From Sphingobium sp. Cam5-1 (GTDB lineage Bacteria > Pseudomonadota > Alphaproteobacteria > Sphingomonadales > Sphingomonadaceae), in NCBI RefSeq assembly GCF_015693305.1, contig NZ_CP065138.1, forward strand, positions 1,240,001-1,304,000: 64,000 bases of DNA, in the 5' to 3' direction. The first letter of the stretch is position 1. Each line of letters begins with the position of its first letter. A program made the translations under genes and the position numbers. This document shows positions 17,569 to 26,277 of this stretch, piece after piece. Under the pieces are notes generated by a model that ran no database searches, was not told where the DNA came from, and saw only the letters and a list, made by a program, of their open reading frames with translations.

Positions 17569-18708
17569 CTACCGCAAAATATGGGGGCTGGATAGTACCT
17601 GTCCATAAAGCGACGCATAAGCGTCCACCATCGTAGCCTCTTCGAAATCGCGTTGCGCCCGGTGCAGGTTCGCGTCACCCAGGCGGTTGCGAAGCTCGGA
17701 ACTTGCGACCAGCCGCCCTAGCGCGTCGGACAGTGCCGCCTCATCAGAGGCTATGAACGGCTGGTTTTCCGGGGCGACCATCTGAGCGACGTCTCCCACG
17801 TCGGTTGACGCCACCGGCAGGCGCGCGGCCATCGCTTCCACCAGCGAGATGGGGAATTGTTCACTGTCCGAGGAAAGCGCGAAGATGTCGAGCAAGCCCA
17901 TGAAACGCGAAGGATTGGGCAGGAACCCTGGCATGCAGATGTCGTAAAGCCCGTGCCGCGCCGCCTCCGCCATGATCGGGTCGCGCTCAGGCCCTTCTCC
18001 GATGACCACCAGTTGCAGCTTATCACGGTGCGGCGCGACGGCGCGGACCAGCCGGGGGATATTCTTCACCGGGCGCAAACCGGCCAGCGTGCCGACAAGC
18101 AGCTTGCCCGGTGAGCGCACCAGCCCTGGAATGGCTCGGGGAACGGGTTGGAGATATTGTGCGACGTCGATCCCGTTGCGGATCAGATGAACTTTTCGCG
18201 CAGGCTGATGCCACATCGTTCGGGCAATCTGATTGAGCCGGATGGACGGCACGACCACGGCTTGGGCGCGCTGGAGCGCCAGCCGACGGTAGAAGTTGCG
18301 CCCTGTCTTGAGGCGATCAGCCTCCTCGATGTTGAAGCCATCCTCATGATGGATGAGCGGCGGCATCGGGAGAAAGGATGAGCAGAAACGATGGGCCATG
18401 ACGGCATCCATCGCGCCCCAATTATAGGTGAGAACGAGGTCAAAGCTGGACATGAAGCGTCCCAGTGCCCGGAAGCGCCGTGGGCCAGGGCGGCCGGTTA
18501 GCAGCGGAGGATCGGGGAAGCTCACATCGATTTCCGGCGCGATCGCCGACCGGGCGCCCATTGCTTCGGGCGCTGCACTGACGATCGTGTGGCTGGCGCG
18601 GTTGCCCCACAGGTTCATCAGGCGGACGGCGCGCGCTTCCTTGCCCCCAAGGGAAAAGCTGCCGTGAACATGAAGAAGGCGGGGCGGCCGCCGAAGAGCG
18701 TCAGCCAT
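17569..18708 (-). CDS. Glycosyltransferase family 4
   Basis: A 379-residue GT-B glycosyltransferase. The N-terminal acceptor domain begins with a Gly-rich loop (HVHGSFSLGGKEARAVRLM). The donor domain has VGTLAGLRPVKNIPRLVRA and VVIGEGPERD, and the nucleotide-sugar site includes SSDSEQFPISLVEAMA with the expected glutamate pair. It overlaps the alpha/beta hydrolase by 8 nt and probably shares its message. It lies far from the polysaccharide cluster at the window end, so its product is unknown. Confidence 0.85.
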   Translation of the reverse strand: MADALRRPPRLLHVHGSFSLGGKEARAVRLMNLWGNRASHTIVSAAPEAMGARSAIAPEIDVSFPDPPLLTGRPGPRRFRALGRFMSSFDLVLTYNWGAMDAVMAHRFCSSFLPMPPLIHHEDGFNIEEADRLKTGRNFYRRLALQRAQAVVVPSIRLNQIARTMWHQPARKVHLIRNGIDVAQYLQPVPRAIPGLVRSPGKLLVGTLAGLRPVKNIPRLVRAVAPHRDKLQLVVIGEGPERDPIMAEAARHGLYDICMPGFLPNPSRFMGLLDIFALSSDSEQFPISLVEAMAARLPVASTDVGDVAQMVAPENQPFIASDEAALSDALGRLVASSELRNRLGDANLHRAQRDFEEATMVDAYASLYGQVLSSPHILR

Positions 18709-19639
18709 GCAGGACTCGGGCGAGAAGTCGGTCGATGGCGGCGGCGGCTTCCGGCTCGTCCAGGATAGGCGCGTGGCCGACGTCGGGAACGGTCACCAGT
18801 TCAGCGCTCGAGCCCATATCTGCCTGCATGCGTTCGGCTGTTGAGGCGCTGATAACATCGGAGCGTTCACCGCGCAGGATCAGTGAAGGAATGCCATGGA
18901 AGGAAGACATTACCGGCCATAGGTCGACCCCGGCCTCACCTCCGGCCAAGCGGAGGGGTTCGGCTATACGCATGTCGTAGTCCAGCACGACGCGGCCTCC
19001 GCTGTTGAGGCGGTACAGGCGTTTGGCCATGGCTAGCCATTGTTCGAGACCATAGCGGGGATAGATGTCGCGGTTCGCCTCTTCGAGGGCGCGAGCGGCC
19101 TGAACCCAGCTTTGGTGCGATTGGCCAACGCCCACATAGGTACGGATGCGGTCCAGGCCCGCCTGCTCGAGCTTCGGCCCCACGTCGTTCAAAAGCGCAC
19201 CGGCCAGCCATTCGCGGTGAGTCGCGGCGATCAACATGGTGATGAGTCCGCCGAGCGAGGTGCCGATCGCGACGAAGCGGGTGATGGCGAGGTCGGCCAA
19301 CAGACGGCTGATGTCCTGCAAATAGGTCAGCGGGACATAGGTCATCGGGTCCTTGGCCTGAGCGCTTTCGGCCCGGCCGCGCATATCGGGGCAAATCAGG
19401 CGCCAATCCCCCACCAGACGATCGGCCAACGGTTCGAAATCGCGCGCGTTGCGGGTCAGTCCCGGCAGGCAGAGCAACGGCGGGCGACCGTCTTCACCGC
19501 CGCCATAATCGCGATAATGGAGCCTGAGGCCATCGGGAGACCACCAATAGCCGTCGGTGAAGCTGGTCAACGGTCGTGCGCCCTCAAATACATGTCCAGC
19601 GGTTGCAACTTCCTGCCCCGCTCCCCCATATCGCCGCAT
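18701..19639 (-). CDS. Alpha/beta hydrolase
   Basis: A hydrolase of about 300 residues with nucleophile elbow GTSLGG, oxyanion region LPGLTRNARDFEPLA, Asp in LRGERSDV and His in VGHAPILDEP; the catalytic triad is complete. Substrate cannot be told. The start is uncertain. The ATG at 19639 interlocks with the divergent selO ATG (19638) in the palindrome GCATGG. An internal TTG at 19570 (giving MTSFTDGYWW) would leave room for a promoter. An ATG at 19669 would overlap selO. Confidence 0.83.
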   Translation of the reverse strand: MRRYGGAGQEVATAGHVFEGARPLTSFTDGYWWSPDGLRLHYRDYGGGEDGRPPLLCLPGLTRNARDFEPLADRLVGDWRLICPDMRGRAESAQAKDPMTYVPLTYLQDISRLLADLAITRFVAIGTSLGGLITMLIAATHREWLAGALLNDVGPKLEQAGLDRIRTYVGVGQSHQSWVQAARALEEANRDIYPRYGLEQWLAMAKRLYRLNSGGRVVLDYDMRIAEPLRLAGGEAGVDLWPVMSSFHGIPSLILRGERSDVISASTAERMQADMGSSAELVTVPDVGHAPILDEPEAAAAIDRLLARVLHG

Positions 19640-21029
19640 GGACAAATCCTCGCAAGCAAACAGATACAATCCGGCAAAGGAAATCTTCGGATTACAGCCG
19701 GATTTCGCCGATGTGGTCGCCCCCGCCGACTTCCCACAGACGATTTTACGATACCGTAACGACCGGGCCGCAGCCAGCGTGGGGTTGGAAACGCTGAGCG
19801 ATGACGAGTGGATTCGTCATTTCGGGCGATTCGACGCCCTTCCTGGCAACCTGCCGCAGCCCTTGGCGCTGCGTTATCATGGGCATCAGTTCCGGGCCTA
19901 CAATCCCGACATAGGTGACGGCCGGGGTTTCCTGTTCGCGCAGTTGCGCGACAATGGGGGACGGCTTCTGGATCTGGGGACGAAGGGATCGGGCCAGACG
20001 CCCTACAGCCGCTTTGGCGATGGCCGCCTGACGCTGAAAGGTGGGGTTCGCGAGATATTGGCGACCGAAATGCTGGAGGCGCTTGGCGTCAACACGTCAA
20101 AGACCTTCTCCCTGATCGAGACTGGCGAGGCGCTGGAGCGCAATGACGAACCCTCCCCCACCCGCGCCGCGGTGATGGTGCGCCTCAGCCATTCGCACAT
20201 CCGCATCGGGTCATTCCAGCGCGCCGCCTATTTCGACGACAAGCCCCTGTTGGAACGGCTGACCGATTATTCGCTGCGGACGCTTTATGACGAGGAGCCG
20301 GGGAATAACGCGCCCGCGCAATTGCTGGGCCGTGTGGTCGAACGGACGGCCGATCTGGCGGCGAGCTATATGGTCGCGGGGTTCGTGCATGGCGTGCTGA
20401 ACAGCGACAATATCAATGTGACGGGCGAGAGCTTCGATTATGGCCCGTGGCGTTTCACGCCGCTGTGGGAGCCGGGCTTTACAGCGGCCTATTTCGATCA
20501 TGCCGGACTTTATGCCTTCGGGCGTCAGGCTGAAGCGATCCATTGGGACGTGGCGCAGCTGGCTGTTTCGCTGAGGCCCCTGGTCGAAGCCGAACCCCTG
20601 ATTGAGCAGTTGGAGCGATTTCCGGAACTGTTCGGACAGGCGATGATGCGTCGCTTCTGCTGGCGGCTGGGCGTCGTGCCTTCAGGCGATGCGAACGCCA
20701 TGATTCAGGCGGCAGTCAGTGGCATGGCTGCAAGCGGGACGCCGATCGATCGCTTCTTCCATGACTGGCGCGGTGGCGAGCCGCGTGACGGGGCGGATTA
20801 TTCCGGTGAAACTTGGGCGGCGTTCCGTGAGGCTGTCGCCGGATTGGCGGCAAGTGGCGGCAGGAAGCATGACTATTGGAGCGATGCGACGCCCTGTTCG
20901 ATGCATATCGACGAGGTCGAGGCGATCTGGAACGCGATTGCCGAGCGGGATGATTGGTCGCTGTTGCACGAGAAAGTGGCGGCGGTTCGGCGGGTGGGTG
21001 AGGCCATGGGGGATGGGTTGAGGCGTTAG
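19638..21029 (+). CDS. selO: SelO/YdiU family protein adenylyltransferase, short form
   Basis: A pseudokinase-fold enzyme of 463 residues that transfers AMP from ATP to protein Ser, Thr or Tyr (AMPylation), linked to redox stress. Family blocks are present: LRYHGHQFRAYNP, GTKGSGQTPYSR with the phosphate-binding Lys, REILATEML with the ion-pair Glu, and NSDNINVTGESFDYGPW with the metal-binding Asp, Asn and Asp. The C-terminal part with the NP-x-x-xRN stretch and terminal cysteine of the E. coli form is missing, so this is a shorter variant. The ATG at 19638 is chosen because the frame then starts shortly before the conserved FGLQPDF block. Confidence 0.88.
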   Translation: MDKSSQANRYNPAKEIFGLQPDFADVVAPADFPQTILRYRNDRAAASVGLETLSDDEWIRHFGRFDALPGNLPQPLALRYHGHQFRAYNPDIGDGRGFLFAQLRDNGGRLLDLGTKGSGQTPYSRFGDGRLTLKGGVREILATEMLEALGVNTSKTFSLIETGEALERNDEPSPTRAAVMVRLSHSHIRIGSFQRAAYFDDKPLLERLTDYSLRTLYDEEPGNNAPAQLLGRVVERTADLAASYMVAGFVHGVLNSDNINVTGESFDYGPWRFTPLWEPGFTAAYFDHAGLYAFGRQAEAIHWDVAQLAVSLRPLVEAEPLIEQLERFPELFGQAMMRRFCWRLGVVPSGDANAMIQAAVSGMAASGTPIDRFFHDWRGGEPRDGADYSGETWAAFREAVAGLAASGGRKHDYWSDATPCSMHIDEVEAIWNAIAERDDWSLLHEKVAAVRRVGEAMGDGLRR

Positions 21030-21062
21030 GCTTGCTCGCTGCGCTCGCTCCCCTCTCCCCGA

Positions 21063-21091
21063 CCCTCTCCTGAAGGCGAGAGGGAGTTTTT
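21063..21091 (+). terminator. Terminator-like hairpin after selO
   Basis: CCCTCTC (21063-21069) pairs with GAGAGGG (21078-21084), followed by AGTTTTT. The stem and T tract fit a factor-independent terminator. The surrounding CTCCC-rich sequence resembles the palindromic repeats near mfd, so it may be one such element reused. Confidence 0.6.
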
Positions 21092-21141
21092 GCTGCTTCG
21101 CGCCGCTTCCCTAACGACCGGTTATCCGCCATATCGGCTGT

Positions 21142-22575
21142 ATGTCCGCGACGCTGACTTCGATTGAACCCGCCACTGGCGCACTATTATGGCAGGGGAC
21201 TGCCAGCGATGTAGAGGCGGAGGTCGCAAGAGTCAGGGCGGCTTGGCCATCCTGGGCTGCACAACCGATTTCCTATCGCGTCGAGACGCTTCGTCGCTTC
21301 GTCAATGTCGTGCGCGCCAATGAAGAGGCGTTGGCCGACCTGATCGCGCGGGAAACGGGAAAACCGCTTTGGGACGCAAGAACCGAAGTCACGGCCGTGA
21401 TGAACAAAGTCGACATTTCGGTGGCCGCCTATTCGGAGCGGACGGGGCAACGGCGACTGGAATCGGCGATGGGCGCGCGCCAGTCGGTGCGGCACAAACC
21501 ACATGGCGTCATGGCGGTTCTAGGTCCCTATAATTTTCCCGCTCATCTGCCCAATGGCCATATCATTCCTGCCCTGCTGGCCGGGAATGGCGTGTTGTTC
21601 AAACCGTCCGAAAAGACGCCAGCGGTGGCAGAGATGCTCGTGCGCTTCTACCATGAGGCAGGCGTGCCGCAGGATGTGGTGCGGTTGGTGCTGGGCGGGC
21701 CGGATGAGGGTAAGGCGCTTGCAGCCCATGCCGACGTGAACGGCATTCTATTTACCGGTTCGGCATCGACGGGGCTGGCGATCAATCGGCAGTTCGCCAG
21801 TAATCCAGGCAAGATATTGGCGCTGGAAATGGGCGGGAATAATCCAATCGTCGTCTGGGATACGGGCGATATCGCCAGCGCCGCAGTCCTGGTGGTGCAA
21901 TCGGCTTTCCTGTCTAGCGGCCAGCGCTGCACGGCCGCGAGCCGGTTGATTGTCAAGGAAGAGCTGGCCGACCTATTGATCGGAGAAGTCAAGAAGATCG
22001 CCGACCGGCTGATCGTCGATCACCCGCATGCCGACCCTGCCCCCTTCATGGGGCCGGTGATCGACAATCATGCGGCGGACCAGCTGACCGAGAGCTTCCT
22101 TTATCTGATGAGCCATGGCGGGCGGCCGGTAAAGCATCTGGTCCGCCTATCGGAAGACAGGCCCTTCTTGAGTCCAGCGATCATCGACGTGACTGCGATG
22201 ACGGAACGGCCCGACGTGGAACTATTCGGGCCGTTGCTACAGGTAATCCGCGTTCCCGATTTCCCAGCAGCGATCGCGGAGGCGAACAATAGCCGTTACG
22301 GGCTGTCGGCTTCGCTGATCGGCGGCTCGCCCGAGCAATATAATCAATTTTGGGCGAATATCCGGGCAGGCATCGTCAACTGGAACCGGCCGACCAACGG
22401 CGCTTCGTCCTCCGCGCCGTTCGGAGGCCTGGGCATTTCGGGCAATCATCGGCCGAGCGCTTTTTATGCGGCGGATTATTGCGCCTATCCGGTTTCATCG
22501 GCGGAAATCGAGCAGCCACGGGCTTCGATCGGGATTGGGCTGAAGGAAGTGGATGTCAGTGGCATGGGGGATTGA
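21142..22575 (+). CDS. astD: Succinylglutamate-semialdehyde dehydrogenase
   Basis: A 477-residue NAD-dependent aldehyde dehydrogenase of the AstD type, oxidising N-succinylglutamate semialdehyde in the arginine succinyltransferase pathway. The general-base Glu is in LEMGGNNP and the catalytic Cys in SGQRCTAASR; the NAD-binding FTGSASTG loop is intact. The GPYNFPAHLPNGHI block is typical of AstD. No other ast gene lies in the window, so it may sit apart from astA and astB. The family call is firm; the substrate call is good but rests on similarity. Confidence 0.88.
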   Translation: MSATLTSIEPATGALLWQGTASDVEAEVARVRAAWPSWAAQPISYRVETLRRFVNVVRANEEALADLIARETGKPLWDARTEVTAVMNKVDISVAAYSERTGQRRLESAMGARQSVRHKPHGVMAVLGPYNFPAHLPNGHIIPALLAGNGVLFKPSEKTPAVAEMLVRFYHEAGVPQDVVRLVLGGPDEGKALAAHADVNGILFTGSASTGLAINRQFASNPGKILALEMGGNNPIVVWDTGDIASAAVLVVQSAFLSSGQRCTAASRLIVKEELADLLIGEVKKIADRLIVDHPHADPAPFMGPVIDNHAADQLTESFLYLMSHGGRPVKHLVRLSEDRPFLSPAIIDVTAMTERPDVELFGPLLQVIRVPDFPAAIAEANNSRYGLSASLIGGSPEQYNQFWANIRAGIVNWNRPTNGASSSAPFGGLGISGNHRPSAFYAADYCAYPVSSAEIEQPRASIGIGLKEVDVSGMGD

Positions 22576-22729
22576 GGAGTTCTTCCGGGCGTCATTCCTC
22601 TTTTTCTGACGTTGTGCCAGCGAATGCCGTAAGCTTACATCTCAGACGCAGACGAGCATCGCGTCATCCCAGCTTGCGCTGTGACGACGCGAGGCTTTTA
22701 TTCAGCCCGACCGAAGTCGGCTCAGTCTA

Positions 22730-23521
22730 TCAGAACACAGGCTGATTAGCCGGATCTTCCGGATCAACCACGGGTGCCGGGATAGGCGTCACAGGCGAGT
22801 GAATGCCGCATTCCACCTTATCCCAACCGCGCCAGCGTCCTGCGCGCGGGTCTTCGCCCGGCAGCACCTTCGATGTGCACGGTTCGCAACCCACCGACAG
22901 ATAGCCCTGCGCCTCCAGAGGATGGCGCGGCAGGTCATGCTCGGCGAAATAGGCTTCCAGATCGTCCTTCGTCCAATCGCCGAGCGGATTGATCTTCAGG
23001 CGGCCGTCTTCCACTTCGAAACGAGGCATGTTCTGGCGCGTGGTGGACTGAAACGCCTTGCGGCCGGAAATCCACGCGTCCAGCCCCTCCTTGGCGCGCT
23101 GCATCGGCTCGACCTTGCGGATGTCGCAGCATCCATCAGGATCATAGGACCAGCGCAGGCCCGTCTCGTCCTTTTTCGCCAGCACTTCCGCACTGGGCGT
23201 GACCGATCGGCTGTCGGCAAACCCCATCCGGTTGATGAGCGTATCGCGATAGTTCAGCGTCTCCGCGAACATCTTGAGCGTATCGACGAAGATCACCGGC
23301 ACGCTCTTGTCCGCCCGCGCCACCAGATCCAGCAGCACGGCGCTTTCCGTGCCGAAGGAAGACACAACCGCCACCTTGCCTGCCAGACCTTCGGCAAAGA
23401 CGGTCTTGAGCATCGTCAATGCGTCCACGCCCTCGAAACGCGCGTTCAGAGCGTCCGCGTCGGCCTGCGTGAAGGCAGGCCGGGCGTCGATTACGTCAAG
23501 CTGGCGGGCAGGTTCAGCCAT
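22730..23521 (-). CDS. cysH: Phosphoadenylyl/adenylyl-sulfate reductase
   Basis: A 263-residue assimilatory reductase that makes sulfite from activated sulfate using thioredoxin. The PP-loop-like VSSFGTESAVLLDLVA binds the nucleotide. The CC pair (GCCDIRKVEP) and C-x2-C (GCEPCTSKV) indicate a 4Fe-4S cluster, so this is the APS-reducing type. ECGIH near the C-terminus carries the catalytic Cys. The start at 23521 gives an 8-nt overlap with the DUF934 gene. It is the last gene of the sulfur operon. Confidence 0.94.
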   Translation of the reverse strand: MAEPARQLDVIDARPAFTQADADALNARFEGVDALTMLKTVFAEGLAGKVAVVSSFGTESAVLLDLVARADKSVPVIFVDTLKMFAETLNYRDTLINRMGFADSRSVTPSAEVLAKKDETGLRWSYDPDGCCDIRKVEPMQRAKEGLDAWISGRKAFQSTTRQNMPRFEVEDGRLKINPLGDWTKDDLEAYFAEHDLPRHPLEAQGYLSVGCEPCTSKVLPGEDPRAGRWRGWDKVECGIHSPVTPIPAPVVDPEDPANQPVF

Positions 23522-23954
23522 ATATACTCTCCGGGTGCCGCTTCGCCCAAACCGGGCTGCGGCCATCGACGGTCTTTTGATAGACGTCGGCATAGCGATT
23601 AAGGGCGCGATCGACTGCGGCATCGTCGAGCGCCTTGTCGGGGCGGAAGCTGTCGAAGCCGCAGCGGCGCATCGCGTTGATCTGATCGACCAGCACATCG
23701 CCCACCGCGCGCAGTTCACCCTGATAACCAGCTTCGCGTAAGATACGAGCGGCCGAATAGCCGCGCCCGTCGCCATAGGCGGGGAAGTTCACCTCAACCA
23801 GCGATAGCCGGTCGAGATAGGGCAGCAACTCGCGCGCATCCTCACCCGCCTCGATCCGCACTGCGGTCGAATTGGACTGGCCGGTGAAGGATTCGACCGT
23901 GACGGCGGGTTCCTGTGCGGCTTCACCGTCGCGGAAGGAAAGAAACTCAGTCAT
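23514..23954 (-). CDS. DUF934 protein of the sulfate assimilation operon
   Basis: A 146-residue DUF934 protein. The family is almost always found between sulfite reductase and cysH and is thought to support sulfite reduction, perhaps as a partner of CysI lacking a flavoprotein. Recognisable parts are VEVNFPAYGDGRGYSAARILR, GYQGELRAVGDVLVDQI and MRRCGFDSF. It overlaps both neighbours by 8 nt. The molecular function is not established. Confidence 0.87.
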   Translation of the reverse strand: MTEFLSFRDGEAAQEPAVTVESFTGQSNSTAVRIEAGEDARELLPYLDRLSLVEVNFPAYGDGRGYSAARILREAGYQGELRAVGDVLVDQINAMRRCGFDSFRPDKALDDAAVDRALNRYADVYQKTVDGRSPVWAKRHPESIYG

Positions 23955-24354
23955 GATCCGCGTTCTCCGGAATGCGCGCAATAACCTTGATTTCGAATTG
24001 AAACCCGGCAAGCCAACTAACGCCGACCGCAGTCCAGTTGGGGTAGGGCCGGTTGTTGAAATATCGGGCCTTCGCCTCCATCACTGCCCCGAACTGTGTT
24101 TCCGGATCAGTGTTGAAGCTAGTGACATCGACGATGTCGTCGAAGGTGCAACCGGCCGCCTTCAACACCGCATCCAGATTGCGGAAGGCGAGATCGATCT
24201 GACCGGCGATGTCCTCCACCGGCGATCCGTCCGCCTGCGCGCCGACTTGGCCGGAGACGAACAGGAAGCGGCCGGAGCGAACGGCTGCGGAATAGCCATG
24301 CGCTTCATATAGGGCATGCGCCTGATCCAGCGTGACGATGTCGCGCTTAGCCAT
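23947..24354 (-). CDS. RidA family protein inside the cysteine operon
   Basis: A 135-residue RidA/YjgF-type protein, a family of enamine/imine deaminases. The first part (FLFVSGQVGAQADG) and the middle (IVDVTSFNTD) are typical. The substrate-binding Arg seen in true RidA (in the form I-x-x-R near the C-terminus) is not clear, and the protein reads PYPNWTAVGVSWLAGFQFEIKVIA. It therefore probably belongs to a sub-family other than canonical RidA. It overlaps cysI and DUF934 by 8 nt each, so it is built into the operon. It may remove reactive by-products, but this is a guess. Confidence 0.82.
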   Translation of the reverse strand: MAKRDIVTLDQAHALYEAHGYSAAVRSGRFLFVSGQVGAQADGSPVEDIAGQIDLAFRNLDAVLKAAGCTFDDIVDVTSFNTDPETQFGAVMEAKARYFNNRPYPNWTAVGVSWLAGFQFEIKVIARIPENADHD

Positions 24355-25978
24355 AGATCGCCTCCTTGAAGGGCTTCATGCCAAGACGGCGATAGGTGTC
24401 GAGGAAGCGCTCGCCTTCCTGACGTTCAGCGAGATAGAGGTCGGTGACCTTCTCAATGGCATCCACGACGCCATCCTCCGAGAAGCCCGGCCCCGTAATC
24501 TGGCCGACGGCAGCATCCTGCGCACCCGAACCACCGAGCGAGAGCTGGAAATTCTCCACGCCTTTACGGTCCACGCCCAGCACGCCGATATGCCCGGCAT
24601 GGTGATGCCCGCAGGCATTGATGCAGCCGGAAATCTTGACCTTAAGCTCGCCCAGTTCCTTCTGGCGGCCTGCGTCCGCAAACCGTTCCGAAAGCTTCTG
24701 CGCCAGCGGGATCGACCGCGCATTGGCAAGGCTGCAATAATCCAGGCCCGGGCAAGCGATGATGTCGCCGATCAGGTCCAGATTGGCCTCTGCCAGCCCA
24801 GCCTCGTCCAGCTTCTGCCAGATAGCATAAAGGTCCGCCTTCTTCACATGCGGCAGGACAAGGTTCTGCGCATGGGTGACGCGCAGTTCGTCCAGCGAAT
24901 AGCGTTCCGCGAGATCCGCCACCAACTCAATCTGCTCGGCCGAAGCATCGCCCGGAATACCGCCGCGCGGCTTCAGGCTGATGTTGACGATCGCATAGCC
25001 CGGCTGCTTGTGCGCCGCGACCTGCCGGTCCACCCACAGGGCGAAGGCCGGGTCGCTACGGTCGATCTCGTCGCTGAGGCCCTGTTCATAAGCGGGGTTG
25101 GCGAAGAAGGGTCGGATGCGGTCCAGCTCCTCGCGTGGCGGGTTGAGGCCCAGTTCCCGCATATGCGCGAACTCTTCCTCGACCTGCCGCTTATATTCGT
25201 CGACGCCCAGCTCATGGACCAGGATCTTGATCCGCGCCTTATACTTGTTGTCGCGGCGGCCGTAGCGATTGTAGACGCGCAGGCACGCTTCGAGATAAGG
25301 CACGATCTCATCTTCGGTCACGAACTCATTGATAAGAGGCGCAACCATCGGCGTGCGGCCCATGCCGCCGCCGGCGTAGACTTCCGCACCGATCTGCCCA
25401 TCGCGTGACACCAGCTTCAGGCCAATATCGTGCAGCCGCATCGCCGCGCGGTCCTCTTCCGACGCAATCACCGCGATCTTGAACTTGCGTGGCAGATAGG
25501 TGAACTCGGGATGGAACGTCGACCATTGACGGAGCAGTTCGGCCCAGGGACGGGGGTCCGTCACTTCATCGGCGGCAACGCCAGCATATTGGTCGGACGA
25601 GATGTTGCGGATGCAATTGCCGCTGGTCTGGATGGCATGCATCTCGACTGTAGCCAGCTCGGCCAGAATGTCGGGCGCGTCGGCCAGCTTGATCCAATTA
25701 TATTGCAGGTTCGTGCGCGTGGTGAAGTGGCCATAGCCCTTGTCATATTTGCGCGCGATCTCGCCCAGCTTGCGCATCTGGCGCGCATTCAAAGTGCCAT
25801 AAGGAATGGCGACGCGCAGCATATAGGCGTGCAGCTGAAGATAGAGGCCGTTCATCAGCCGCAGCGGCTTGAACTGGTCTTCGGTCAGCTGCCCAGCCAG
25901 GCGACGCTGCACCTGATCGCGAAATTCCTCGACGCGGGCGTCCACGATGGACTGGTCGTAGCTGTCATAACGATACAT
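24347..25978 (-). CDS. cysI: Sulfite/nitrite reductase hemoprotein
   Basis: A 543-residue siroheme and 4Fe-4S reductase. The repeated half-domains are visible (TRTNLQYNWIKL, TSGNCIRNI and, in the second half, THAQNLVLPHV). The cluster and siroheme cysteines are in CPGLDYC and GCINACGHHH. With cobA, DUF2849, DUF934 and cysH in the same operon, sulfite is the likely substrate. No cysJ flavoprotein is present, so electrons must come from another donor such as ferredoxin. The ATG at 25978 begins two bases after the DUF2849 stop. Confidence 0.93.
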   Translation of the reverse strand: MYRYDSYDQSIVDARVEEFRDQVQRRLAGQLTEDQFKPLRLMNGLYLQLHAYMLRVAIPYGTLNARQMRKLGEIARKYDKGYGHFTTRTNLQYNWIKLADAPDILAELATVEMHAIQTSGNCIRNISSDQYAGVAADEVTDPRPWAELLRQWSTFHPEFTYLPRKFKIAVIASEEDRAAMRLHDIGLKLVSRDGQIGAEVYAGGGMGRTPMVAPLINEFVTEDEIVPYLEACLRVYNRYGRRDNKYKARIKILVHELGVDEYKRQVEEEFAHMRELGLNPPREELDRIRPFFANPAYEQGLSDEIDRSDPAFALWVDRQVAAHKQPGYAIVNISLKPRGGIPGDASAEQIELVADLAERYSLDELRVTHAQNLVLPHVKKADLYAIWQKLDEAGLAEANLDLIGDIIACPGLDYCSLANARSIPLAQKLSERFADAGRQKELGELKVKISGCINACGHHHAGHIGVLGVDRKGVENFQLSLGGSGAQDAAVGQITGPGFSEDGVVDAIEKVTDLYLAERQEGERFLDTYRRLGMKPFKEAIYG

Positions 25979-25980
25979 GG

Positions 25981-26277
25981 TCAGATCACCCAGTTGCCGG
26001 CATCGGCGTCATTCGGTTTAAGCGTCAGGTCGGGGCGCACGGTTGGTCCCAGAGCGCGGATGCGGTCTTTGATATGGGCCGGACGTACACCTTCGTCGGT
26101 CAGGGTGGCGTCGATCACATAAGGAGCGACCACCCGCAGCGCGGCTTCCTCGGCACGGGCAAGCTCTTCGCCCTTGTCGCCCACATCGACGGATTCGCCG
26201 ACCTGCCGCGACCAGCCGTCGCCCGCCCACCAGATCACGTCCCCGGTGCCAAGGTCATTGCCGGTCAAAATCTTCAC
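25981..26277 (-). CDS. DUF2849 protein of the sulfate assimilation operon
   Basis: A 98-residue protein of the DUF2849 family, found between the siroheme methyltransferase and sulfite reductase genes of Alphaproteobacteria. Typical residues are GDVIWWAGDGW, VGDKGEELARAEEA and VIDATL near the centre. Its start overlaps the cobA stop by 4 nt. The function is unknown; the fixed neighbourhood suggests a role in sulfite reduction or siroheme handling. Confidence 0.85.
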   Translation of the reverse strand: MKILTGNDLGTGDVIWWAGDGWSRQVGESVDVGDKGEELARAEEAALRVVAPYVIDATLTDEGVRPAHIKDRIRALGPTVRPDLTLKPNDADAGNWVI

